Shown: positions 1-5,697 of the stretch, one piece after another
How the letters are laid out: each line of letters starts with the position of its first letter
Numbering within the stretch: position 1 is the first letter of the stretch
Source: Gammaproteobacteria bacterium
GTDB lineage: Bacteria; Pseudomonadota; Gammaproteobacteria; Pseudomonadales; Halieaceae
Length of the DNA stretch: 5,697 nt
NCBI GenBank assembly: GCA_029859085.1
Contig: JAOUDU010000207.1
Location: 1 to 5,697, forward strand
Reading direction: 5' to 3'
Translations under genes and position numbers: made by a program
The notes under the pieces: generated by a model
What the model saw: only the letters and a program-made list of their open reading frames with translations
Database searches by the model: none
Told to the model about the DNA's origin: nothing

Positions 1-498
1 CTGGAAGTGTTTACGGCGATGCGGGCCGCCTGGCCGTCGGATAAGCCCTTTTCAGTGCGGATTTCCGCCAGCGACTGGCTCGGGGAAAACGGTGTCACGC
101 CGGAGGAAGCGGTTGAAATCGCCAGGGCGTTCAAGGCCGCCGGGGCCGATATTATCGACGTGTCCGCCGGGCAGACCTCGCTGGAGGCCAGGCCGGTCTA
201 CGGGCGCATGTTCCAGACGCCTTTCGCCGATGCGGTGCGCAACGACGCCGGCATTGCGACGATGGCGGTGGGCAATATTTTCGAGCCCGACCATGTCAAT
301 TCGATCATCGCCGCCGGCAGGGCCGACCTGTGCTGCATGGCCCGCCCCCACCTGCTCGACCCCAACTGGACCCTGCGTGCCGCCGCGCAAATGCAATACC
401 ACGGCGAGGGCGTGAGCTGCCCGGTGCAGTACCGGGCCGGCTTTGAACAACTGGAGCGCAACCTGGCCCGGGCCGCCGACATGGCGATCAACGCGTGA
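1..498 (+). CDS. OYE-type NADH:flavin oxidoreductase, C-terminal part; probable reductase half of an aryl-CoA monooxygenase/reductase (5' truncated)
   Basis: The frame is open from the left edge and ends at TGA 496-498, so only the last 165 residues are visible; the GTG at 7 is an internal codon. The fragment covers the second half of an Old Yellow Enzyme TIM barrel. It begins at the helix that in this family precedes the substrate strand ([12 protein letters not shown], then VRISASDW) and continues through VSAGQTS and [14 protein letters not shown]. It ends with the FMN-phosphate region MAVGNIFEP followed by [12 protein letters not shown]. The [14 protein letters not shown] and [11 protein letters not shown] signatures match, from memory, the reductase domain of the fused FAD-monooxygenase/OYE proteins usually annotated as salicylyl-CoA 5-hydroxylase/oxidoreductase, which include 2-aminobenzoyl-CoA monooxygenase/reductase. 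In that family the OYE half reduces the hydroxylated ring with NAD(P)H. Whether the N-terminal monooxygenase is fused here cannot be seen. Its stop overlaps the next start by four bases (GTGA), which suggests translational coupling. A stand-alone 2,4-dienoyl-CoA reductase-like OYE is the main alternative. Confidence 0.85.
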   Translation: MEVFTAMRAAWPSDKPFSVRISASDWLGENGVTPEEAVEIARAFKAAGADIIDVSAGQTSLEARPVYGRMFQTPFADAVRNDAGIATMAVGNIFEPDHVNSIIAAGRADLCCMARPHLLDPNWTLRAAAQMQYHGEGVSCPVQYRAGFEQLERNLARAADMAINA

Positions 499-1250
499 TC
501 GACCGGCACGTGCTTATCACCGGCGGCGGCACCGGTATCGGCGCCGCTCTCGCCCGGGCCCTGGACGCCGAGGGCGCGCGCCTGACCCTGGTCGGGCGCA
601 CGCCCGGCCCGCTCGAGGCGCTGGCCGGCTCCCTGCGGAACGCGCAGCCGATCACTGGCGACGTCACCGATGAGAACTCCGTGGCGGCGGCCTTCAGGCA
701 CGCCAGCGCGAGCTTCGGCCCGGTGGAGATCCTCATCAATAACGCCGGCGTCGCGCCGACCGCCCCGTTCCACAAGCTGACACCCAAAGCCTGGCGCCAG
801 GTGATGGCGGTCAACCTCGACGGCGTGTTCAACTGCAGCCTCGCCGCCATCGACGGTATGCTGGCGCAGGGCTGGGGCCGGATCATCAACATCGCCAGCA
901 GCGCGGCCCTGCGCGGTTACGCCTATGTCAGCGCTTACAGCGCCGCCAAGCACGGGGTGCTGGGGCTCACCCGCTCACTGGCGCTGGAGACAGCGACCAA
1001 AGGCATTACCGTCAACGCGGTCTGTCCCGGCTATACCGATACGGATATCATCCGCCAGTCAGTAAAGCAGATCATGGAGAAAACCGGGCGCAGCGAAGCC
1101 CAGGCACTGGCGAGTTTCACCTCCACCAATCCGCAGGGAAGATTGATCCTGCCGGAGGAAGTTGCAGCCAGCGTGCTGTGGCTGTGCTCAGAGCAGGCGC
1201 GGTCCGTTACCGGGCAGGCCATTTCGATCAACGGCGGCGAGGTTATGTAG
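495..1250 (+). CDS. Classical SDR-family NAD(P)-dependent oxidoreductase
   Basis: This 251-residue protein has the usual length of a classical short-chain dehydrogenase. It has the Rossmann glycine motif TGGGTGIG (residues 9-16), NNAG (82-85), the catalytic tetrad N107, S135, Y148 and K152 (YSAAK), PG at 178-179, and a C-terminal GQAISINGG strand. The end of beta-2 (LVGRT) has arginine rather than an acidic residue, which would suit NADP(H), but I would not rely on it. Start: GTG 495 overlaps the preceding TGA and is followed at once by the first beta strand, so no upstream start is needed; no clear Shine-Dalgarno is seen, in keeping with coupling to the upstream gene. In its operon it probably oxidises or reduces a hydroxy/oxo group on a CoA-bound alicyclic or opened-ring intermediate, as a 3-hydroxyacyl-CoA dehydrogenase would. 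The family assignment is firm; the substrate is inferred only from context. Confidence 0.93.
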   Translation: MIDRHVLITGGGTGIGAALARALDAEGARLTLVGRTPGPLEALAGSLRNAQPITGDVTDENSVAAAFRHASASFGPVEILINNAGVAPTAPFHKLTPKAWRQVMAVNLDGVFNCSLAAIDGMLAQGWGRIINIASSAALRGYAYVSAYSAAKHGVLGLTRSLALETATKGITVNAVCPGYTDTDIIRQSVKQIMEKTGRSEAQALASFTSTNPQGRLILPEEVAASVLWLCSEQARSVTGQAISINGGEVM

Positions 1251-1303
1251 CACTTCCCATCGACCGAACCATTTTCCGACATCCAGACAAGAGCGCGACG
1301 ACC

Positions 1304-2116
1304 ATGCAAGTAACCCAGTTAGCCGACTACCGGGCACAGCACTTCCTCTGGGAAGTGGACGGCACCATCGCCACCATCACCCTGAACCGCCCCGATCGCA
1401 AGAACCCGCTGACCTTCGAGTCCTACGCCGAATTGCGGGACCTGTTCCGCAACCTCACCTACGCCGACGATGTGCAGGCGGTGATCGTGCGCGGCGCCGG
1501 CGGCAATTTCTGCTCCGGCGGGGATGTGCACGAGATTATCGGCCCGCTGACCAAAATGGACATGAAGCAGCTGCTGGCCTTCACCCGCATGACCGGGGAC
1601 CTGGTAAAAGCCATGCGCGCCTGCCCGCAACCGGTGATCAGCGCGGTGGAAGGCGTGTGCGCCGGCGCCGGCGCCATCATCGCGATGTCCAGCGACCTGC
1701 GCTACGCCTCCGCCGACGCCAGGGTGGCATTCCTGTTTACCCGCGTCGGCCTGGCCGGCTGCGACATGGGGGCGTGCGCGATCCTGCCGCGCATCATCGG
1801 CCAGGGCAACGCCAGCGAATTGCTGTTCACCGGCCGCGCGATGAAAGCGGACGAGGGCGAGCGCTGGGGGTTCTTCAACGGCATAAGCGAGGCACCCTAC
1901 GACAACGCGCTGGACAGCGCCCGGCGCATAGTGGCCGGACCCAACTTCGCCCATGGCATTACCAAGACCATGCTGCACCAGGAGTGGAACATGAGCATCG
2001 ACCAGGCCATCGAGGCGGAGGCCCAGGCCCAGGCCATCTGTATGCAGACCAATGACTTCCGGCGGGCCTACGAGGCTTTCGTCAACAAGCAGACACCCGA
2101 GTTTCTCGGCGACTAG
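1304..2116 (+). CDS. Enoyl-CoA hydratase/isomerase (crotonase) superfamily protein lacking canonical hydratase glutamates
   Basis: This 270-residue crotonase fold protein uses ATG 1304, with a weak purine-rich AAGAG at 1289-1293. The frame is open further upstream, but that part overlaps the SDR gene and adds no family sequence, while the first conserved strand ([10 protein letters not shown], 21-30) sits correctly after ATG 1304. The CoA/oxyanion-hole segments are present: NFCSGGDV (68-75) and the helix after [10 protein letters not shown] (115-124). By manual alignment with mitochondrial enoyl-CoA hydratase, the position of Glu144 is I125 and that of Glu164 is about R147, so neither catalytic glutamate is kept. 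An unusual GCDMGAC (152-158) replaces the typical IPGxGG turn and places Asp154 near the active site. Simple syn-hydration of a 2-enoyl-CoA is therefore doubtful. In this operon it could cleave or isomerise a cyclic oxo-acyl-CoA, in the manner of BadI or MenB relatives, but that is inference. It follows the SDR by 53 bp and precedes the dehydrogenase by 14 bp. Confidence 0.92.
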   Translation: MQVTQLADYRAQHFLWEVDGTIATITLNRPDRKNPLTFESYAELRDLFRNLTYADDVQAVIVRGAGGNFCSGGDVHEIIGPLTKMDMKQLLAFTRMTGDLVKAMRACPQPVISAVEGVCAGAGAIIAMSSDLRYASADARVAFLFTRVGLAGCDMGACAILPRIIGQGNASELLFTGRAMKADEGERWGFFNGISEAPYDNALDSARRIVAGPNFAHGITKTMLHQEWNMSIDQAIEAEAQAQAICMQTNDFRRAYEAFVNKQTPEFLGD

Positions 2117-2130
2117 GCGGGGGCGGCACG

Positions 2131-3297
2131 ATGAGCGACAAGGATTTTCTGTCCTGGCCATTTTTTGACGAGGATCACCGGCAACTGTCGCGTGAACTCG
2201 AAGCATGGGCCGCGGCCGAGCTGGGCGGCCCTGCGCACGGTCACAGCGACGTGGACGCCGAGTGCCGGCGGCTGGTGCGGATGCTGGGCGACGCGGGCTT
2301 TCTGTGTAATGCGGTGCCGGCGGAATTCGGCGGCAACACCAGGACCCTGGACGTGCGCCGGCTGTGTATCACCCGGGAGACCCTGGCCCGCTACTCGGGC
2401 CTGGCGGACTTCGCGTTTGCGATGCAGGGCCTGGGCAGCGGCTCGATCTCCATGTTCGCCAGCAACGAGATCCGCGAACACTACCTGCCCCGGGTCGCCC
2501 GCGGCGACTACATCGCGGCTTTCGCCCTGTCCGAACCCGATGCCGGCTCCGACGTGGCTGCCATGGCCACCACCGCCCGGCTCGAGGGCGACGAGTACGT
2601 GCTCAACGGCAGCAAGACCTGGATTTCCAATGGCGGCATTGCCGATTTCTACACGGTGTTCGCCCGCACCGGCAGCGAGGGGGGCAGCAGGGGTATCAGC
2701 TGCTTCGTGGTCGATGCCGACACACCCGGCTTCAGCGTCGCGGAGCGGATCGACGTAATCGCCCCCCACCCACTGGCCAGGCTCGAATTCAGGGATTGCA
2801 GGATTCCAAAATCCCGCCTGGTGGGCGCCGAGGGCAGGGGCTTCGCCATCGCCATGGCCACCCTGGACGTATTTCGCTCCACCGTCGGCGCCGCCGCCCT
2901 GGGTTTCGCCCGGCGCGCCCTCGACGAGGCCACCTCGCACAGCAAACAACGGAAAATGTTCGGCGGCCACCTGGCAGACCTGCAGCTGACCCAGTCTGCC
3001 CTGGGTGAGATGGCCCTGGATATCGATGCCAGCGCCCTGCTGATTTACCGCGCCGCCTGGAAAAAGGATTCCGGCGCCGAGCGCATCACCCGCGAAGCCG
3101 CGATGGCCAAGCTGTACGCCACCGAAAGCGCCCAGAAAATCATCGACAAGGCGGTGCAGCTGCACGGCGGCCTCGGCGTGATGAGCGGCAATACGGTGGA
3201 GAGCCTGTACCGTGAAATCCGCGCGCTGCGCATTTACGAGGGCGCCTCCGAGGTGCAGAAAGTCATCATCGGCGGGTTGCAGCTGCAGGCCGGCTGA
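2131..3297 (+). CDS. Acyl-CoA dehydrogenase family protein
   Basis: This FAD-dependent acyl-CoA dehydrogenase is 388 residues long, the normal size for the family. It has an N-terminal helical domain (about 1-125). The middle beta domain carries the flavin/substrate signature [13 protein letters not shown] (130-142) and KTWISNGG (162-169). The C-terminal helical domain has [15 protein letters not shown] (274-288), QLHGGLG (343-349) and the catalytic-base segment [10 protein letters not shown] (367-376). Glu370 falls at the position of the catalytic Glu of medium-chain acyl-CoA dehydrogenase, so the enzyme should be active in alpha,beta-desaturation, passing electrons to electron-transfer flavoprotein. 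ATG 2131 follows a G-rich stretch (2118-2126) that is only a loose ribosome-binding site and lies 14 bp after the crotonase stop. In the operon it would introduce a double bond into a ring or opened-ring CoA thioester. Glutaryl-CoA-like decarboxylating activity cannot be excluded from sequence alone. A 116-bp gap separates it from the next gene. Confidence 0.95.
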   Translation: MSDKDFLSWPFFDEDHRQLSRELEAWAAAELGGPAHGHSDVDAECRRLVRMLGDAGFLCNAVPAEFGGNTRTLDVRRLCITRETLARYSGLADFAFAMQGLGSGSISMFASNEIREHYLPRVARGDYIAAFALSEPDAGSDVAAMATTARLEGDEYVLNGSKTWISNGGIADFYTVFARTGSEGGSRGISCFVVDADTPGFSVAERIDVIAPHPLARLEFRDCRIPKSRLVGAEGRGFAIAMATLDVFRSTVGAAALGFARRALDEATSHSKQRKMFGGHLADLQLTQSALGEMALDIDASALLIYRAAWKKDSGAERITREAAMAKLYATESAQKIIDKAVQLHGGLGVMSGNTVESLYREIRALRIYEGASEVQKVIIGGLQLQAG

Positions 3298-3324
3298 AAG
3301 CCCGCCGGTCAGCCCCGTGCCGGT

Positions 3325-3359
3325 TTGGCAGAGGGCCGCATCCGTCGGCGGCTTGTAAT
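3325..3359 (+). promoter_or_regulatory. Weak candidate promoter before the MaoC-like pair
   Basis: The 116-bp gap 3298-3413 is the largest break in the operon. It contains TGTAAT at 3354-3359, one mismatch from the sigma-70 -10 box, and TTGGCA at 3325-3330, one mismatch from the -35 box. The spacer is 23 bp, clearly too long for a normal sigma-70 promoter, so at best one element is real. If the -10 is used, the leader to ATG 3414 would be about 45-50 nt. This is pattern matching only; the pair may simply be read through from upstream. Confidence 0.18.
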
Positions 3360-3413
3360 GGCAAGCGGTGATGCCCGACAATACCGCCCTGACCAGCAGC
3401 AGGGCCTACTCCC

Positions 3414-3890
3414 ATGAAGTCGACACCGAACCGGTACTGGCAGGATATCCAGCCGGGCGAAACCTTTGATACCGAAAGTCTCACGATCAGCAAGCAGGAT
3501 ATTCTGGATTTTGCCGCCGACTTCGATCCCCAGCCCTACCACCTCGACAGCGAAGCGGCCGCGGACTCCATCTTCGGCGGGCTGTGCGCGAGCGGCTGGC
3601 ACGTCACAGCCTTGATGATGCGGTTGCTGACGGATGAGTTTGCCGGCAGGCATATCGAACTGCTCGGTTCAAGCGGCGTATCCAGGCTGCGCTGGCGCAA
3701 GCCGGTGTTCGCCGGCGACGGCTTGTCCGCGCGCATCACCGTGACGGAAAAATCGCCGCCGGCCACCGACTCACCCTTCGGCTACATCGACTGCGATGTC
3801 GAGGTGGACAACCAGGCCGGGGACCAGGTGATTGTGCTAACCACATCGCTGATGATCGGCGTGAGCCCGGGGGCAGCCGCCAATGGATAA
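3414..3890 (+). CDS. MaoC-like hot-dog (R)-hydratase, partner 1, catalytic dyad intact
   Basis: This 158-residue single hot-dog protein has the MaoC/(R)-specific enoyl-CoA hydratase motif FDPQPYHLDSEAA (37-49). D38 and H43 have the same spacing as the Asp/His dyad of Aeromonas PhaJ (GDxNPLH), which adds water to trans-2-enoyl-CoA to give the (R)-3-hydroxy product. It continues with GLCASGWH (56-63) at the start of the long hot-dog helix and LRWRKPVFAGD (92-102) in the following strands. ATG 3414 has AGGG at 3401-3404 as a possible ribosome-binding site and starts just before the conserved YWQDIQPGE segment. Its stop overlaps the next start by 8 bases, and the downstream product is a paralogue, so the two probably act as one heteromeric enzyme. 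Hydration in the aryl-CoA pathway is the likely role. Alternatives are a dehydratase or a MaoC-fold protein with a binding role. Confidence 0.9.
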   Translation: MKSTPNRYWQDIQPGETFDTESLTISKQDILDFAADFDPQPYHLDSEAAADSIFGGLCASGWHVTALMMRLLTDEFAGRHIELLGSSGVSRLRWRKPVFAGDGLSARITVTEKSPPATDSPFGYIDCDVEVDNQAGDQVIVLTTSLMIGVSPGAAANG

Positions 3891-4380
3891 GTCACCCTAT
3901 ATCCGCAGCCGCTGGTTTGAGGATCTGCCGGTGGGCGAGTTTCACGTCTTCGGCAGTTACACTTTCAGCGAGAAGGAAATCGTGGATTTTGGCAGGAAGT
4001 ATGCGCCAAACATCTACCACACCGACCCGGAGGCGGCGCTGGACACCATTTACCGCGGCCTGATCGCCTCGGGCTGGCATATCTGCGCGGTGTGGATGCG
4101 GATGATGGTGGACTACATGGAGCGCTTCGCCACCGGCGTGCGGGACGGCCGGCGCAACGGCGCAGGCACCGGCTTCCAGGATCTCAAGTGGTTGAAGCCG
4201 GTCCGTCCGGGTCATACCCTCACCTTCACCTACGAAATCATCGAGAAAGACGAGAAAGTGATCCGCGACCGCTGGGGCATCATCCGCAGCCGCAACGAGG
4301 CGTTCAACCAGTACGGCGAGCTGGTATTCAGTTTCGTAATCGACATTCTCGCGGAACGGCGCCCGGACACGCAGGATTGA
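3883..4380 (+). CDS. MaoC-like hot-dog protein, partner 2, catalytic Asp replaced by Ala
   Basis: This 165-residue hot-dog protein is colinear with its upstream neighbour. RWFEDLPVGE (10-19) matches RYWQDIQPGE, RGLIASGWH (58-66) matches GGLCASGWH, and LKWLKPVRPGH (101-111) matches LRWRKPVFAGD. The hydratase motif reads KYAPNIYHTDPEAA (39-52), so H46 is retained but the dyad aspartate is A41. It is therefore unlikely to work alone as a normal (R)-hydratase. Known heteromeric MaoC enzymes such as mycobacterial HadAB/HadBC and ChsH1-ChsH2 pair a catalytic subunit with one that lacks the dyad, and this arrangement has the same look. ATG 3883 lies in the overlap ATGGATAA with the upstream stop at 3888-3890, with a G-rich stretch about 10 nt before it, so coupled translation is expected. 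It is the last gene of the + strand operon. An independent non-hydratase function cannot be excluded. Confidence 0.88.
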   Translation: MDKSPYIRSRWFEDLPVGEFHVFGSYTFSEKEIVDFGRKYAPNIYHTDPEAALDTIYRGLIASGWHICAVWMRMMVDYMERFATGVRDGRRNGAGTGFQDLKWLKPVRPGHTLTFTYEIIEKDEKVIRDRWGIIRSRNEAFNQYGELVFSFVIDILAERRPDTQD

Positions 4381-4391
4381 CAGGACAGGGT

Positions 4392-4455
4392 GTCGGCCAA
4401 ATGAATACCCGGTAAAGCAGGACGTTGGCCGAATAAATACCCGGTAAAGCGGGGC
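4392..4455. repeat. Two imperfect 32-bp tandem repeats
   Basis: Units 4392-4423 and 4424-4455 are head-to-tail and match at 27 of 32 positions. The longest identical block is AATACCCGGTAAAGC (4404-4418 and 4436-4450), and TGGCC/CGGCC precedes it in both. The differences lie at 4394, 4399, 4403, 4419 and 4422 against their counterparts. The array lies just after the last + strand stop, in an otherwise noncoding gap. A loosely similar CCCGG..GCAGGA string occurs at 4362-4376, inside the end of the MaoC gene, but it is out of register. The function is unknown; a duplication, a protein-binding site or part of a dispersed intergenic repeat family are all possible. Confidence 0.8.
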
Positions 4456-4471
4456 AGGCCCTTCGGCCCTA

Positions 4472-4517
4472 CAGTTACCGCGGTCAACGACTAAGGTCGA
4501 AGGCCATGCGGTTACTG
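4472..4517 (+). terminator. Long imperfect stem-loop in the convergent gap, candidate 3'-end structure
   Basis: The left arm CAGTTACCGC (4472-4481) pairs with GCGGTTACTG (4508-4517) with one T/T mismatch. GGTC (4482-4485) pairs with GGCC (4502-4505) including one G-U. After a 2x2 AA/AA internal loop, CGAC (4488-4491) pairs with GTCG (4496-4499) around the loop TAAG. This gives about 17 pairs with one 2-nt bulge (AT 4506-4507). The G-U pair would be C/A on the other strand, so the fold is slightly better in the + transcript. No T-run follows on either strand, so it is not a textbook intrinsic terminator. It overlaps the stop and last codons of the opposite gene (stop at 4512-4514). Confidence 0.45.
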
Positions 4518-5697
4518 GTTCGCCCCGAGTAGCTCCCGCTCGACGGCCGCCAGGGCCACGCCGCCTTCATCGGCCATCGCGGCGTCCCGCAGCGCGCTGA
4601 CTGATTGGGCGGACAGCGACTGCACCGCGCGATAAACCGCGAGAATACGCTGCATATTGCCGGTGCCGCGCTCCCGGGTGCTACCGTAACCCTTCACCAG
4701 GCGGCCGCAGCGCGCCAGTTCCACCGCGAGACCCGGGTCTGCCGGGGCCGCTTTGCGTATCGCTTCGAGCCACTGTTCCATCTGCGCATGCTCAAGCTGG
4801 TACGCCAGGCTGGAGGGCCGGAAGCGGCGCAGTTTGGCCATCAGGTAAAACAGCAGGAAGCCGTGAAGGCTGTTGGTGCGCAGCGTGCGCGGTTTCGCGA
4901 ACAGGCCGAGTAGCCGCCGCACAGTCGGGGAACCCAGAGCAAAGCGGCCGATCGCCGCCGGCATCACGCCGCAGAACTCCTCAACCCTCGGGTGCAGGAA
5001 TTCCACCACTCCCACCTGTTGGTCCTGCTCCGCCCGGACTTCTTCCCGGAAGCGTTCGAAGCGCTGGGACGAAATCTTTATCTGCGCCACCCGCGGCAGG
5101 TCCTCGAATGCCATCCACAGCGCGAGGTAGCGCGCTGTCTCCGTGAGCAGCGCGGCGTCATCCGCGCTATCGAATCCCCGCAATGACTCCAGCCGATCCA
5201 GGTAGAGCCGGGCATAGGCAATATTCTGGTAGTCGATGAGCTTTTTTACGCCCAGGTAGGTCATCTCCTGTGCGGGCGCCGGGAGCGCCGCAATTCGGTT
5301 CAGCAGGGCCGCGCCCCCGGCGGTGGTCGGGGCAGGCAGGGCAAAGGGTTCCGGGGCCGGCTCCGCGGGGGGCTGCGCATATTGCACAGCGCCGTGCTGC
5401 CGGGCCGCCAATTCATAACTTGCGGCGAAGGTTTGCAGGTTGCTTGCCACCGCGATCCTGCCGCGGCGAATGGTCTCTTCGAAGCTTTCCCGCGCGAAGG
5501 GCAGCACGCCGGTTTCAGCCAGCGCGCCGAACAGGGCGGCGTTGATCACACTGTTATATTTGCGCGCGGTTTCCAGCATGTCGAAGCCAATGCAGGTTTT
5601 CGCCCTGGCCCGGGCCACCTCGAGGATCGCCTCCTTGTCGACCATACCGCTGCCCATGGACTCCTTCTCGGCTATCCCGAAAACGCGATGGGTAGAA
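4512..5697 (-). CDS. iorB: Indolepyruvate ferredoxin oxidoreductase beta subunit (IorB type), C-terminal part; 5' end outside the window
   Basis: The reverse-strand frame ends at TAA (4514-4512) and stays open to the right edge. About 394 residues are visible and the true start is not. The ATG at 5657 is internal: the 13 codons before it (THRVFGIAEKES...) join smoothly to MGSGMVDKEAILEVARARAK, as in the end of the pyruvate/ketoisovalerate oxidoreductase gamma domain. That domain finishes with NSVINAALFGALAETGVLPF and SFEETIRRG. A Pro/Ala-rich linker follows (about 5384-5319). The remainder is the extra C-terminal domain typical of proteobacterial IorB: VKKLIDYQNIAYARLYLDRL, ETARYLALWMAFEDLPRVAQ, EFLHPRVEEFCG, LHGFLLFYLMAKLRRFR and CGRLVKGYGSTRERG. 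With IorA, the enzyme oxidatively decarboxylates aryl-pyruvates such as indolepyruvate to aryl-acetyl-CoA, reducing ferredoxin; IorA should lie to the right if it is present. The gene is convergent with the + operon. The family assignment is confident; the aryl-pyruvate used is not known. Confidence 0.88.
   Translation of the reverse strand, partial: STHRVFGIAEKESMGSGMVDKEAILEVARARAKTCIGFDMLETARKYNSVINAALFGALAETGVLPFARESFEETIRRGRIAVASNLQTFAASYELAARQHGAVQYAQPPAEPAPEPFALPAPTTAGGAALLNRIAALPAPAQEMTYLGVKKLIDYQNIAYARLYLDRLESLRGFDSADDAALLTETARYLALWMAFEDLPRVAQIKISSQRFERFREEVRAEQDQQVGVVEFLHPRVEEFCGVMPAAIGRFALGSPTVRRLLGLFAKPRTLRTNSLHGFLLFYLMAKLRRFRPSSLAYQLEHAQMEQWLEAIRKAAPADPGLAVELARCGRLVKGYGSTRERGTGNMQRILAVYRAVQSLSAQSVSALRDAAMADEGGVALAAVERELLGANQ

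Noticed and set aside
198..953. 251-codon minus-strand frame across the OYE/SDR junction
   Set aside because: It spans two real genes with clear motifs on the other strand and shows no family features of its own.
1178..1303. Upstream extension of the crotonase frame from GTG 1178
   Set aside because: The extra 42 residues overlap the SDR coding end, are Arg-rich and unlike crotonase N-termini; ATG 1304 fits the family start.
1319..2206. 295-codon open frame on the minus strand opposite the crotonase gene
   Set aside because: It has Gly/Ala/His-rich content without motifs, while the opposite strand has a complete crotonase.
2113..3381. Long (422-codon) open frame on the minus strand
   Set aside because: It lies opposite the well-supported acyl-CoA dehydrogenase gene, has low-complexity His/Gly/Ala-rich content and no recognisable domain; it is a shadow of GC-rich codon use.
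4456..4470. Short inverted repeat AGGCCCTTCGGCCCT as a terminator
   Set aside because: It has only a small stem with a mismatch and no T-run; the larger hairpin downstream is a better candidate.
5655..5657. ATG on the minus strand as the start of the IorB-like gene
   Set aside because: The frame stays open to the window edge and the residues before this ATG continue the family sequence, so the gene is cut by the window rather than starting there.

Overview
The window is a GC-rich, tightly packed stretch of bacterial chromosome. Its style (GTG start, 4-base and 8-base gene overlaps, G/C third positions, CoA-thioester catabolic operon) fits a high-GC Pseudomonadota. A gamma- or betaproteobacterium is my guess; nothing here fixes the genus.

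Positions 1-4380 (+ strand) hold six genes in one direction that look like an operon. They are: the C-terminal end of an Old Yellow Enzyme-type flavin oxidoreductase (entering from the left edge), a short-chain dehydrogenase/reductase, a crotonase-superfamily protein, an acyl-CoA dehydrogenase, and two adjacent, mutually similar MaoC-like hot-dog proteins. The first four in this order resemble gene sets linked to aerobic 2-aminobenzoyl-CoA (anthraniloyl-CoA) degradation. There the flavin enzyme is normally the C-terminal half of a monooxygenase/reductase that hydroxylates and dearomatises the CoA-bound ring, and the other enzymes carry out beta-oxidation-like steps. Salicylyl-CoA or another aryl-CoA is possible. 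The CoA ligase, the monooxygenase half and any deaminase lie outside the window if they exist.

Positions 4381-4511 are a noncoding convergent gap. It contains two imperfect 32-bp tandem repeats and a long imperfect hairpin that reaches into the last codons of the opposite-strand gene.

Positions 4512-5697 (- strand) hold the C-terminal part of an IorB-type indolepyruvate ferredoxin oxidoreductase beta subunit, whose reading frame stays open to the right edge. Next to a possible anthraniloyl-CoA operon, it suggests a locus for tryptophan/indole or other aromatic amino-acid catabolism, but the two transcription units are convergent, so the link is inference.

The main oddities are a crotonase that lacks both hydratase glutamates, a MaoC pair in which only one partner keeps the catalytic Asp/His dyad, and the repeat plus hairpin in the convergent gap. 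I see no mobile element, CRISPR array, tRNA or rRNA.
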